Source of the DNA: Phoronis australis
Lineage: Eukaryota; Phoronida; Phoronidae
Direction of reading: 5' to 3'
Length of the DNA stretch: 64,000 nt
Assembly: GCA_002633005.1 (NCBI GenBank)
Contig: NMRA01000333.1
Coordinates: 28,209-92,208 of the forward strand
Position numbers and translations under genes: made by a program. Below the pieces are notes generated by a model. That model ran no database searches, was not told where the DNA came from, and saw only the letters and a list, made by a program, of their open reading frames with translations. Positions 44,543-57,204 of this stretch are shown here, one piece after another; position 1 is the stretch's first letter, and the number at the start of each line of letters is the position of its first letter.

Positions 44543-46894
44543 GCATTTAAAAGAGAATCGTGTGAAACACAAAACTGGAAGAAGTCATGAACAAATGCAT
44601 TTATTGATCACAATCCATTTTCCAACTATGGCGCGTATGAATATGATATATGATATATTAGTTGTTTGTTGCGCTGCACTTGTAAAACCATTCATATTTA
44701 ATATTCCTAAAAACTGGCCCCATTTATTGAAATCATGAGATCACAGTTTGCTAGTGCAGACTGACATTCAATCAAAAACAGCCTCGATATGACATAAGTA
44801 AACCCATTTGCCCTTTGATAGTTTTGACTCCACAGTTAAAGTTCACACGGTTATCTACCCCCGGTAAACATGGTCACTGAACACTTTTCAATATGACAAG
44901 AGGCAACATAGTAACAAGTATTGTCCGGGCAGGATGCATAGTGTTGCTCGTAGTATTTGGACGGTTTCTAACCGATTGATCATCGAAGACGAAGCCTCGC
45001 AGTATTTAGGTTTTATTATTCCGGCCACGGCTTTGCTTCCGACCTCTTATTAATAGCCACCATCCGAACATGAAAAGTTGCGACGTTAGTATCCCGGCCG
45101 TCTGCGCCTGTTGTTTATTAGCAACACGTATGCTAATATTTGGGGTTTATTACCCTAAGGCCTAAGCGAGCTTAAGTCACATTGTAACTGACCCGTCCTG
45201 ATCGATTCAAAAATTAATGCGCGTGGCTTAGCCCCGGTGCTGAAGAAAACCTATTCAATAATTTCTCTTAAAATGCATGATTGATTTAAATATTCGAAGA
45301 CGGCTAATATTTACTATTCGGTTTTTAAAAACAGTCATGTTGGTCGTTTGCCTTACTTATAGTTCCCTTTTTGACTTTGAAGCGTTATTTTATGACCGCA
45401 TTTATCTCATCCAATACACTTTCGGCCAAGCCCATAAATAGCGAATAGCTCACTTCATTTTTTGACGGCGCCACCAAACTTTTGACTTGCCGAGGAATTC
45501 ACGAAAGGTGCACGCTTTCTCGTCGTGCAAATCTTGTTACCGTAAGGGTTGCCTAATGAATGCCTCTCGCTGATCAATGAGTAGATTCGTATGAAGCCCA
45601 TGACAAAGAAATCTTGGTCTTAGAGTTGTATCCGTTTGCTAAACATGCCTATTTTTATCATCCTTATCTTCGGCCGGGGTTCATGTTAATCACGTGACTG
45701 CACCGTCAAACGAACTCGCATTTCTTGCACAAGTAGTTATTGTGCAAAACATGACAGTACGCATTTTCCTGAAAGTCTTTGGTACCAACTAGTAACTGCG
45801 TACCATTTGGACTTGCAATAAAAACAACAGTTGGTAGAGTGACTACGACCGGCAAGTCTAATCTCCATCTCAGACTCAGTTGTATGGTGGACTTGTATCC
45901 GATTGGTCGCAGCGACACCACGCGGAAGAGTTTCCGAAAGAGCCCCATTCACGTGTAAGCGGATGGGAGAGTATGAGCTGTTTAAACCTATATTTTTCGC
46001 AGGATGCCGACTAGATTGTCAAAAGGTTGCTAATACACCATTCTAAAACATTCAGCATTATTACAAATTCCAGTTAGAACCACTTTTGCTCCACTTTGGA
46101 GCGCATTTTAAAAACGATGATTTCAGTATTAAACCGGTCAGCCCAGGTCAGTATTCATAGATAAACCAAACAGCAAGTCTTCAATTCCCTGCTATTAAAA
46201 TTTCAATTGCATTACAAATGCAGCATGTTGCTATCGCCGATCACAAAGGCATCGGCTGATCAGCGAAGGTAAAAATAAGCAGTATTCACGCAGGGATGGC
46301 ATATATATTTCATCAAGAACTATTTTAAGAGAAATATACATTTCATTGTTAGGTTCCAATAGAGCGCAATGCAAAAATCTACTTGTTTACCTAGTTCTGT
46401 ACCACGCGACTGCGCACGCAGTGCACATGCTCAACGCTGAACCGCGGACTGCACCACTGATGACACCTACCGGCATATTGAATTACTGATATACAACAAT
46501 TGATTCAGTCTCACAAGACCTGCAACTCTTTTCTTTTCGGAGCTATTTATCGCGGCGCGTGGCATTAGGATTTTTGATCAGGCAGGATTCGTCCAAGCTA
46601 AATCTCGCAATAAGGGGATTATAAAGATACCAGTTAACGCGGTAAGCCACTGTTTTGTATTTCCTTGTGTTTCATGAGGTTGATGACACGATACAGTGTA
46701 CCACAGAAATCAATGAGTGTTGACATCACGTCACTACTCAATGCCATCTGCGGGAAAAACGTGTTTTAAGGTCGTGTTTTGGGTCGGACTCCATTTTGTA
46801 AATAATGCAACTTGCATTACGATAACGTTTAAGACACACGATGCTACCTGAGCTGAATTGGAAAAAGTTTCTTAAGTTTAGCTATGATGGACCT
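44543..46894. other. Unannotated stretch
   Basis: No gene was recognised. The minus frames at 45706-45952 overlap each other in different frames and lack domains. Confidence 0.3.
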
Positions 46895-46986
46895 ATCGTC
46901 TGTCAAACTGACTCATTGTCTGTCAAACTGACTCATTGTCTGTCAAACTGACTCATTGTCTGTCAAACTGACTCATCGTCTGTCAA
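46895..46986. repeat. 20-bp tandem repeat, about 4.6 copies
   Basis: The unit TCATTGTCTGTCAAACTGAC is repeated nearly perfectly; only the outer units vary (ATCGTC). Confidence 0.95.
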
Positions 46987-48338
46987 AAAACATGCAAATG
47001 TAAATAATTATGACTTTACAACCTATGCCGCTAGAAGTGTCGATTTACTTACGAAACTAGATAATTAGGTAAAATATCTACACTATATTTTCCAAAGTTA
47101 ACTTCCAAATTGCTCTGAGAAATGCCTCTAGAATTCAGACGAGTCGATCAATTTCAAAATATAGTTTAAAACGTTTTTGGGGGAGGGAGGTCATTTATGC
47201 AAAAGTACCTTCATCCACCACCGTACAAAACGATATAAACGACAAAGCCAGCGACAGAACTGTTGGCAGAGAGTGAATTTGAAACTGGCAAGCGGCGGTC
47301 GTGAAAATTGGTCTTCAGCACCAAAATAGCGACTCATTTTCAGTCCCGGGAAGTGGTAATAGTGGAAATCAAGGTAAATCTTGATATTTTTTCTAACGAC
47401 CGTTCACAGCTTCACCAAGACAAAAGAAAGGTGATTTGTTGTGTTTCTTAGACGTTTCGTATCAAACGGTGTTTTTTTTTCAATGGAAATGCAGTGATTT
47501 TCACTAAAAGTGCACTAAACGCCTCCTGTCAATAATAACAACTTTTGGTTTAGTCTACATCGGTCTCGTCGTATTGGTAAGAACTAACAGTTCGTTATTT
47601 GTTCGAACTAGCTCAATAAGATAAGTCACGGCGCGTCCCTTTACCGAGCATCATCTCAAGGGCTAAGAAACTCTCAACATTGCTTCCAAACCCAGAGTTG
47701 ACTTCTCGGGAACAGTGGTAAGTCGGAGTTTTAAGTCAAAACAAAGCTTCTGCGAGTTTCCATGGCAGAAGGCGTGTCCATTAGTACACCAGCTTCAGAC
47801 CAAAGAACGGTACTAAGCGTGCGGCGATGGGTGGATGTAATTGTATCGCCATACGCGAGTAAGCGATTTCGATATCGACACGCCAAGGCCCATTTCCATT
47901 TAATTTTTTACTCATATTCGTGAAAAATGTATTAATTTGACATGTAAGAATCGATTCGAAGATAATCGAATTCCTCTTAGAAAGAATCGAATCCACTCGA
48001 TGTGCACCGTCCTAACCCAACACAGTGCCTAACCTCTGTCATAGTGTCACTTTCATTTACTACAGGCTTTGTCACTGTTGTGAATGCCCGTAATTTCTCA
48101 AAACAGCGTTTGGTGATAGTTGTGGTCCACAACGTAAAAATGATGAAGTGTCACGTTGAAACTATTTATGACTTATCGAAAAATGAGAAGGCAAAACATC
48201 AATTGTCCGCCAGATTGTGTGAGATTTTAAGAAGTCTGACGGTCCAGTTGGAAAACAGCACTGGGCAAAAATTCAACAATAATCGAAAACCGGTTACATT
48301 TTTAAACGCACAAGTTAGCTTTTTTCTGGGGGAGCTTC
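46987..48338. other. Unannotated stretch with a 133-codon frame
   Basis: The plus frame 48002-48403 (MHRPNPTQCLTSVIVSLSFT, then HQLSARLCEILRSLTVQLEN) is open but has no recognised domain, and it runs into MITE copy 4. A decayed exon or chance ORF is possible. Confidence 0.25.
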
Positions 48339-48545
48339 CATGCGCGCACCCAGACTTCAATATGGGGGTGCTCGAATTCCTAACGTTGTGGACCTTTTGG
48401 TAACAAAAAAAGCCGGCGGACAAAAAAAACGGGCGCACCACTGTGACTTGCGCGTTTTGGGCTTGTTTAGTGGACTTTTGTCTCATTTTCTTGGATTTTT
48501 GTTTCTTACAGGCGGACCTTTTTTTCGNCCCCCCCCCCCCGAGGA
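48339..48545 (+). mobile_element. MITE, terminal-repeat family CATGCGCGCACCCAG, copy 4
   Basis: It begins with the best-preserved end, CATGCGCGCACCCAGACTTC. The interior shares GTGGACCTTTTGGTAA, CACCACTGTGACTTGCGCGTT and TAGTGGACTTTTGTCTC. The 3' end dissolves into a poly-C run with an N at 48528, so its terminal repeat is lost. Confidence 0.75.
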
Positions 48546-48566
48546 CATTATTCCATGCCAGGCGTG

Positions 48567-48703
48567 CGTTCAGTAAGGCTAGGACATACGCTAGGACCTA
48601 GCTAAAATCTAGTCAGTCACGTGTTCTAATTTAAAATATACGGCAATGTCTCACGTAATCTCGCGAAGTCTTGCGTTTTAGTGAGGTTCTAGCGTTACTG
48701 AAT
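48567..48703. mobile_element. Short inverted-repeat MITE (GTTCAGTAACGCTAGGACCT family), copy 1
   Basis: The left end CGTTCAGTAAGGCTAGGAC and right end GAGGTTCTAGCGTTACTGAA are inverted repeats. The interior CACGTGTTCT, TCTCACGTAATCTCGCGAAG and TCTTGCGTTTTAG matches 56145-56286. Confidence 0.75.
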
Positions 48704-50218
48704 GGAAGACAGAGTTGTAAAGTCAGTATGAACTACCAGCCTATTTCCGTTTCGTTTTAGCTGAAAAATTCATCAACGGATTATAGCGCTAGTTCAGTCC
48801 GGATAGTTCTCACTCAACACAACTCCAAACATTTTCAAATGTCACTAAATTAAATATTTTTAGATTATTTTTTATTGTTGATGGTGCACCACCACCTAAA
48901 AGGGCCGCGGTAGTGAGTGGCAGGTGTTCCTGCATGATGAGTACCCAATCGCTGCCATTTGTTATGAGGTTCTCGCGTAAACCCTGCCCACTTTTGAAAA
49001 AGTTGAAAAAGAAAAAGTAAAGTAAACACAAACAAGAGTAATTGTTACCCAATGTTTATATTTTAGTGATATCTGTCGATTGACAAAACTCATCCAGCGC
49101 CCAGATTGATGTATGTAAAGGAAAATGAATCTTTGAACATTAAACAATAATTTCTTTACAAAACTTTCTTGCGCTGTGTGCCAGCGGAAATCAGTTTTGG
49201 TTTTATTGTGGTGTTGCCCATTTTGAACGCAACGCCTCCACGCCAAAAATTAATCAAATTAGTCAAATGCTCTGGTTAATGAACGTTTGATTTTAGAATA
49301 TTTCATTCCACGGTGAAATTGCATAAAACTGAAGCTACCATGGCTGTTTCAAACGCCCGAAATCTATAGGCCGGTCTTCGAAATTACTTACTGACAGGTC
49401 CACTCAAACACGTTGCCGCGTGGTCCTGTTGCTGTCACACGCGCTCTAATTTGACTAGTTGGCAAGGTCTCGCATTTCGTGAATCACACACTATTTGGCG
49501 ATATTACTGAAACCTGAATTAAAAAAAACAGCCTCAGTCAATCCTGTGAGCACGCGAATTAGTACAGAAAACACATGATCCCAGGGAATACAGACGTCTT
49601 GGATAGGTTTTGTGGTCTTAATAGTGCCACCTGGTATGAGGAGACTAATATTATAGGTGTGCTAAAAGCGTCTGCGGGACGTCGTGTTTTTGAGAGCCTC
49701 ATAAAGCCCAGGTAGACCTACATTGGTACATTGTACTAACCAATAAAAAGCTCGAAGAGAAAACATCATACAAGATTTATGTTCTGCAAATTTCATCCTT
49801 AATGAGAGCAATTTCAGTGGTCTAGAAACTTTAACATTGTTCTAGCAAATCTATTTCAAGGAAACATAACGACGTATTTCAAGAAAACAGTGCGACATTT
49901 TCTGGACTATAGTTCGCGTACTTTCCGCCATTAAATGGATCGATTTCGCGAAGTTTGGTCGCAGTATCTCCGAACACCTTAAATTGTATTTTAGTCAACA
50001 GTACGGACCTGATGGTGAATGTCTAATTAATTGAAATAGTTGAATAGAACTAATTTCTATACAACCTACTGTTACGAGGGACACGTCAATGACATACAAG
50101 TAGCGTCTTTTATCGGCAGATAACTATAATTTGGAATAGAGATGTCGTAATTGTCATCCAGTTAAGTCCTTTACAACTGTAATGTACACTGCAAATTTCT
50201 ATGAAATTCCGGAACCAG
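48704..50218. other. Unannotated stretch
   Basis: No gene or clear repeat was recognised. Confidence 0.3.
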
Positions 50219-50414
50219 TATAAAAGAGCCGAGACATGTGGGAACAACTGACTTCTGTCATTAAGCGCCTTGACATGCTTCGTTGTGAAAAATTAACGTT
50301 AGCACGCCTCATTACGCAGGCCGTGGTTAAAGTCCTTTGTCATAGCAATCATAATCTTAGTGCATGTTTAGTTGCAAAACAAGTTTGTTTCGCTTTGACA
50401 GCTTATTTGTGAAT
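50219..50414 (+). promoter_or_regulatory. TATA-box core promoter candidate with a 46-codon ORF
   Basis: TATAAAAG at 50219-50226 lies about 48 bp before an ATG at 50274. That ATG opens a short frame (MLRCEKLTLARLITQAVVKV, then HSNHNLSACLVAKQVC) of about 46 residues. No domain is seen; it could be a first exon or a chance match. Confidence 0.25.
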
Positions 50415-51614
50415 AATTCATACTTTGTTCACACTGTAGGCCCCCACACAATTCTCAAGCAACGCTATAAACATCACAATTACGCACGAATTTTAAATAT
50501 CCTGCTTTGAAAAAAACTGTCGTTTCACAGGTAACATTTAATAACCGCAACCTAGCCATCGTTCCGTAGACACATGACATCCAGTCATCCTAAACGTGGT
50601 GTGATCGCGTTCTTCGCTTGTAAAGTATGGCGATATCTGGCGGTCGCCAGACAATAAATAAATTACTTTTCTTCACTTCAAGATTCCACTATTGGGCTTC
50701 CGCATTCTTGTTAGTGACTCGCAAATTCATTTGAGACTTCATTGAAAAGCAGACGAATGAAGACTTAAGTGCGCCTCGTTTTCAGTTGATAGCTGGGTAG
50801 TTATGTAATGGAATTAATACCCAAGTATATGTAATATCATACTGTAAACCAGTTCGAGGACTAGCGCGAGAAAATGTTATGGTAGCTGTTGCCATTGTCG
50901 CCATCGTCATCGTCATTCTTTGCGTGGGTCTAGAATCCCCTTCTATATTTACTATGTCCTTTCTAACACTGGTATGCAATTAGTTCATTTGTGTATCAAC
51001 GGAATTCACGCACACCCCTTATTAAGACTCGTTTTTGTTGCACTAAGACGTAGTTACGTCATACATAATCGTCATTTAGCTATACATCAGATTTTAATGC
51101 TATTTCGAAAATCATTGCATTCTTTTTAATTTTCTTAAGTCAACCCATATTGGTTTTCCAATCATAAAAGTTCACCGCTCTTTCCCGCATTTATCATTAC
51201 TCAGAGACAGTGGAATAATTAAAGTCAACATAATCTTTTAAAAGTGATTGAGTTTTAATTAATTTGATCACGACGTTGATCTTAACTAAATGAAAACGTC
51301 CAACGGTGAACGCCAAAGCCAATATTTATGGCTAACGTGTTTTATGATATGGCTAAATGGGCGAATCGTAATTAATTGACGAAAACGTGCATTCAAAGCG
51401 ACTATAAGCCTGCGTTGTGTCCGAGAAGCGAATTTTTTACTTGTACCACACATATCGCTATAACATTGGTCTCAGGCTGTTCCCTAATAAGATGAAATAA
51501 TTTCTGGGTTTGCAAATAACTATATAGCAGTTCGATATTTCCTGGGACCATGTTCAGTCGATAAAATTACAGGCTGTGACAAACCAGTCCTCAGAGCAAG
51601 GTTTCACAATGTTA
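50415..51614. other. Unannotated stretch
   Basis: No gene or repeat was recognised. Confidence 0.3.
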
Positions 51615-52138
51615 CTCGCTGGTTCCCTGCGTGTCCGCTAGGGGGTATCATTCAGCGTTTTGTCACTGGTTGATGTAACCTCGGCAGTCATTGGTTAGCT
51701 TTACAACAAAGAAAGAAAACGATGAACTGTGAACGATGATTAGCCTTGTAATGCATGAAGTGGCGTGAAAGTAAAATATTTCGTTTCTGCAGTAATGTTT
51801 AATAGCCGCGTGCTTGAAGCAGATACACAATGCACACACACCTGGCCGATTTAACCGGTGTGCTATTCATATAGGACAGTAACGTAAACAAATGTCAGTG
51901 ACAATAAAAATGCACTCCGAAAAAACAACTTTATGAGTCCCATTTCTTGAACCTTAATTAAACACCGATTTGTCTGTACAACAGACCACAATCTACATCC
52001 AGTTTGTTTACGTAAAGCGCTTCCTGTTGATTGTTCGACCAGCCAATCAGAAACGCCGATGTCAAAAAATTCCCGAGGAAAATTGAATGATACCTGCACG
52101 TTATCTAACCGCTAGCAGACACGCAGGGAACCAGCGAG
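51615..52138. mobile_element. Non-autonomous inverted-repeat element, 524 bp
   Basis: 27-bp terminal inverted repeats at 51615-51641 and 52112-52138 (sharing CTCGCTGGTTCCCTGCGTGT) differ at one position. Partial copies occur at 19790-19970 (left interior) and 23420-23562 (right end). The internal minus frame FPREFF, DIGVSDWLVE is shared with the 23.4-kb copy but is too short to be a gene. Confidence 0.85.
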
Positions 52139-52185
52139 ACACTGTTACAGCCTTTCAGGCAGACATTTTCGCCATTCACCAGGCT

Positions 52186-52450
52186 GCCCAATAGCGGATT
52201 TGCAGCGCAGACGAACTACGCATTGCGCATGTGCGAGTTACTTCCTTCGCGAAGGCTCATGGGATAGCTTGTGGTCAGGCATGTCTTGAGCAGGCTGGAT
52301 AGTGTGTGCATTTGGAGTGATTTGCAAACTAAAAACCATGTTTCATTTTTTTGCTTTATAATACCAAGCAAGTCCTTTCTCTCGTTTGTAAACACAGCGT
52401 AGCTATGATCAGTGACCGTGTGACCGAGNGCTGCAAATCCGCTATTGGCA
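52186..52450. mobile_element. MITE with about 20-bp inverted repeats
   Basis: The left end CCAATAGCGGATTTGCAGC and right end GCTGCAAATCCGCTATTGG are inverted repeats. The length is about 265 bp, and there is an N at 52429. A frame at 52216-52530 runs across it and is not supported as a gene. Confidence 0.75.
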
Positions 52451-52653
52451 AGGGAGCATGAAGCAATCCTTGGTAACAAGGAACTATTCATACTCTCAGA
52501 CAGCCAAGCAGCTAAAGCTCTAACCAACACTGGTCAACTCCTGATGTGTCCATGCCTGTGTAAACGGGCTTAACCACCTATCAGCTAGTAGTTCATGTGA
52601 ACTGGGTTAAAGCCCACATGCCAAGAATTGTAGGATGACACTTGGCCTACATA

Positions 52654-52978
52654 CAGTAGGCGGATTTAAGGGCGGGTGGCAGGGTGCTTGCCCCCCCCCC
52701 CCTTCAGTTGGCTGCCGCCAGCAAATTGAAACAGCAGCAGCGTGCAGAAGTATTGAGTTCAGCAACTAGGACTGGTAGCGGATGAGGGGGTTCGCGTCGG
52801 AATCGTGTTCCCCGGTCGTTTTTTTTAGTCTGCCGACGGATTTTGGGAACAGGAGGTACAAATGTCCGTCACCCCCTTCCCAACTTTCGGGCTGCCTGTG
52901 CACATACTATAGCGCTTTGCCCAATTCCCCGAGGCAACATGTTTCCTCCCCCCTTATAGTATCCTAGATCCGCCACTG
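52654..52978. mobile_element. hAT-like MITE (CAGTGGCGGATYTAGG-type ends)
   Basis: The left end CAGTAGGCGGATTTAAGGG and right end CCTAGATCCGCCACTG form imperfect inverted repeats beginning CAG, typical of hAT-type ends. No 8-bp target duplication was found (CCTACATA versus AACCACCT), so an end may be misplaced or the copy is old. Confidence 0.55.
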
Positions 52979-53343
52979 AACCACCTCAAAATCCAACGTT
53001 CTCTGCAGGTTTGGTAATTGGCCAATTGTGTTGCACACCCCCACAGCTGTGAATAGCTAGAATTAACGATCCACAGACTACTGGCTGGACTCCCCCAGTG
53101 TGTCTGTGGTGGATCTGATTATCTAAGAAAGACAACCTCAGAAGCTTGAGGTTTTTTAAATAACCACAACAGCATGAGGTCTTTGATACAAACCGGCAAT
53201 TCTGGAGGTAGGCAAACCGTTCGAGTTGTCCAGTATCGACCGGTTTGGGTGTCAACGGAGGATTCTTGTCATGTATGTTGGTATTGACGGTAAATAAGCT
53301 GCTGACAAACTTGCAATAGAAGGAACAAGTGAACCCACCAGAA

Positions 53344-53660
53344 CCTTGCACACCAGTTGCTTATAGGTGCTGCAGACAGAGCAAAAGCAACACAATGGGT
53401 GCACAAACTGTCCCTGGATGCATGGAGAAAGGTCTTCGCCTGCAGACAAACGAAACAACTATTTCCAAGTCCTATTGAATCAAAAGGTTCAAAGAAACGG
53501 TTGTGTTTAGATAGGCTTGCTATCAGGCGGGTGATCTACTGCAAAATAGCTCGGCACCGTATCATCACAGGCCACATGGCATGTTCATTTTATCCCAGCT
53601 GTGACTTGGAGGTCCAGACTTCTCAACATCTGGTAGAGATTTGCCCTGCCTACACTTGAC
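53344..53660 (+). pseudogene. Possible non-LTR retrotransposon C-terminal fragment
   Basis: The frame 53357-53659 ends RLAIRRVIYCKIARHRIITG, then CSFYPSCDLEVQTSQHLVEI, then CPAYT. This resembles the RxRTGH...C..C...ExxxHLLxxCPAY region near the RNase H or C-terminus of I/Jockey-type LINEs. The upstream part is not recognisable. Confidence is limited. Confidence 0.4.
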
Positions 53661-54558
53661 AGTCACACCGTAGGCTACTACTTGATGGACACATAACCCG
53701 CCTGGTTGACATTGCAAGTTCATTCAGATTTAATAGTCTTTCTATCTTTCTGAAATAAACGGGCAGATTGGAAGATTTTACCCATGAGTAAACTGACAAA
53801 GCAGTGAGTAGACAAGAAGTCAAAAGTCAGTCACAAACCCAATATTGCACTTGCCAATGAGGTTTGTGGCGTTGGCGACGGTGCCCTCTTGGCGCTCTTG
53901 ACTGTTCTACGGTGATGGCAGCCATGGTGCAAAGTTGCATAAATATAAAGCTTTGGGTCAATGTGGGTGAAAATCTAGCCAAATAAAATCTGACACAAAA
54001 TTAATGTCACTGTAAACTGCGCTCTTCCTTGAGTCAAACTAAATTAGTCACTGATTCTAAAAATACCATTCTACCGTCATTCTGCTGCAAAATTTGTGGA
54101 GCGATCTTATCAACTTTCATGGCCACGAAATAGAGCTTCATCTATTGGCCAATTTCTTTGTTCAACGATTTTTCAATCAACTGTTCTTCCTCCACAAGGT
54201 TGCTTATATGTGACAAAAAACCATCGGAATTGGTTTCACTTTGTTAATATGGCGGAAGTTGGAGCTTTGTTAAGGGCAAAAGCACGGAAACTATTATACT
54301 GATCATATTTATGATGCCAAAAATAACCGTGTCACAAGCACGGAGTGGGGTCGATGAGCATGACATTTTTTCTGTTCATCTTTGCAGTTTTATAGCAATT
54401 AATAACCGCTACCGCGTCTGAAATTAGTAAAAAAACAGGCTTCCATTAGAAGTTCTACGATATGCGGCATTTTAAGGTATTCTAATAAAATAGCGTATAT
54501 TCAAGGATCATGTTGGAAAAACGTCACTGTGGATCAATTGACAAATGTGGTCTCGAGC
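53661..54558. other. Unannotated stretch
   Basis: No gene or repeat was recognised. Confidence 0.3.
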
Positions 54559-54688
54559 TTTTGGGACAATTTGGCGGATTCATGGGTCACATTAGTATTT
54601 TCTGTTCATTCTGACTCACTTTTGGGCCAATTTGGCGGATTCATGGGTCACATTAGTATTTTCTGTTCATTTTGACTCACTTTTGGGC
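54559..54688. repeat. 61-bp tandem duplication, 2.1 copies
   Basis: Units at 54559-54619 and 54620-54680 differ at two positions (TTTTGGG(A/C)CAATTTGGCGG, then TTCATT(C/T)TGACTCAC). Confidence 0.95.
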
Positions 54689-56144
54689 GGGTATTTTAAC
54701 ATGTGTGATTTTGTCTGCGACTTCAGTACAAATACGCGGCGATTGGTGATTGGTCTAAACGGCTACCTGCAAATCAGATACACAAATCCACATTTGAGAT
54801 TTGTATATTTTAATTCAAAATGCTTGACCATTGCGTGAACATTGCTGATTTTGTCACCGACAAAGTTTAGATCGGCTGCTCTCCATTAGAATCTGAATGA
54901 GTATTATTAAAGACAAAGGCGTGATTGCGATTCAATTTTTATGTGCTCGTTGACCCGATCACAGGGCATCAATGAAAATCTTCATGCGCTAATGGTGCGG
55001 GGCGCGTTCCTAAAATTATCCCTGTATATTAGATACATTGCAAACTAATCAATTTGTTACGGCCAAGTCATACAAGCGCTGGCGTTCAATGTGAAGCACG
55101 AATCGATTGTCGGTTGTCGTGCAAGGTCTATCCCCCATTCAGAACACCTTGGGTATTTTCCTAAGTGTAGTCTCAAATTATTTCTCGGAGGTGCTTTATA
55201 TCTGCGCATGTGCGAAATTTAATTACTGTCGGTATTACGACAAACGAATTTGGTTAAGAGACGACTAACCTCGTGGGCATTCAGCCTAACACGTCCCAAA
55301 AGTCGTATGCGACGGTCATCCCCAATCCTTAATCTGCCTTCTGATGTACTCTTAACTCATGTTAAAGCTTGTTCCCACAAGAGAATCCAAACGCATTCGA
55401 CAGCACTCTCCATTTTGGAGTTACGGTACTTCCTGTTCTGGATGAAGGTCGCACATAAATGCGGATATGAAACACTGAGGGATAATTTGAGGCTACGAAA
55501 ATACCCGATGTATTCCGAATAGGGCCTATCCGTTGAGACATAGTGTGGAAATTATAGCGAGAGATGAATAAAACAACACAATCATTGAAGTCAACAAGTA
55601 CCAAGCAAGCTGTATTCGGGGAAGACAAATACAAAAACAGGACCGAGGTCAAAGGTTAAACCACACAGAGCATAATTTGTAGACCGTGCAACTTGACCGT
55701 AATGAATAAGAAAGTGAACACAAGGTCTGTTTTCAAAGCGAACATCTATTTGATTTTAAAACAGAACAATAGAAAACTGTTCAACCTGTGTTGGTGATCA
55801 TATTATCTGGCAGAAAGTGGGTGGTCCGCTACTCTGGCCAGATGCTGTATACACGCGGAGTCGTTTGTGCGAGGAAAACATCGAGTCACGTTCAAATTGC
55901 TCATAGTGGGCGTTTTTATTGTAAAGTAACTTGAACAAAACTCGAGTAAGTGAGCCATGACCAATGTTTTCGAGTGCAGTGACCATAGTAACGTATGTTT
56001 CGTTATTGAAAAAATAAAAAAGCGAGATTTTCAACCGATGCGTGGTCGTCCTGTCTCTGGCGAGCGCAAAGCCTCTTTGTACTGTAAAGCGAGTAGCAAT
56101 CTCGATGGAAAATACGTGTAAAAGAGTGAAGACTTGCCTGGCGT
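54689..56144. other. Unannotated stretch with one dispersed-repeat fragment
   Basis: 55487-55522 (GGCTACGAAAATACCCGATG) matches the reverse complement of about 59892-59920. No gene was recognised. Confidence 0.35.
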
Positions 56145-56286
56145 GAGTTCAGTTGACGCTAGGACCTACGTTAGGATCTAGCTAAAATCTGGTCAAAGTC
56201 ACGTGTTCTCATTTGAAATACACGACAATATCTCACGTAATTTCGCGAAGTCTTGCTTTTCAGCGAGGTCCTAGCGTTACTGAACG
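56145..56286. mobile_element. Short inverted-repeat MITE (GTTCAGTAACGCTAGGACCT family), copy 2
   Basis: The left end GAGTTCAGTTGACGCTAGGA and right end AGGTCCTAGCGTTACTGAAC pair as inverted repeats. The interior matches copy 1 at 48567-48703. Confidence 0.75.
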
Positions 56287-57204
56287 GGAGGCTGGTATAA
56301 TGTGTCTGTGACCGCAGTGGCAGAAGATTGCGTGGTCAGATTAAACGTTCATTCGTTGTTCTGCGCACACAAACAATGGCTTGTGTTAAGGAAGTAATGA
56401 TGCGATCGAATCGCAGTTAGATGTTCATTCCGCCTATTTTTTGTTTTAATTACAGGTATATTTTTAGGACCGCGCCCCACGTCATTGTCGTAAAAAGCCA
56501 TTGACGCATTATGTTTGCTCTCACCTCTGGTCAACTGGGTTATTAAAATTGTGTCGGAAGTAAATGCCAGATTTCTAAATGTGCGGGGAAATATATTTTA
56601 AAGGTCCCTTTCTATCAAGCATTTGTCGTAGGCCTGGTGGTGAAGGCATTAGATTGCGACAGACAGGGGGCGTGTTTGGTTCTAGTTAAATAGGATATTT
56701 TAACTAAAGTTCAACAACAAATTTCTTTCGGCGTGTTGCAAATTGCAGTATATTTTGGAACAGACGAATAGTAAATAAACGACATTTATTCGGGTAGCAG
56801 GGTTTAATCAATAAACGACACACACGGTGCCAGGGTACTACTAAAAGCTTTCGCGTATTTTTTTCTCTTTTAAATATCAATGACTTTGTTGAACCTGCTG
56901 CAAAGCTACGTGCCCATGTGTCTGGCAGACACAAATTGATGACCCACAGGTCTTCATTATTGAGCCATACATTTCAGGCCTTTGGGACAATTGACCCATA
57001 GACGTATTTTTCTAAAATAAACCCTGTAATCTTGACTAGTTTCCAATCATTAATAAAGCAGAGAATACCTCTTAGGCTATTGGTGTACTATTTAGTATCT
57101 TCTTGAGTATTTTGCATTTTGTATTTTTTGACCAGTAACACCAGTACAGAGATGACAGAACGTTGGAAACTATGTGAGTTTCACAGGTTTGCCGCAATAA
57201 TATT
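56287..57204. other. Unannotated stretch
   Basis: No gene or repeat was recognised. Confidence 0.3.

Noticed and set aside
46895-46986. Regular 20-bp direct repeats resembling a CRISPR array
   Set aside because: Units are contiguous without unique spacers, and the context is eukaryotic; it is a simple tandem repeat.
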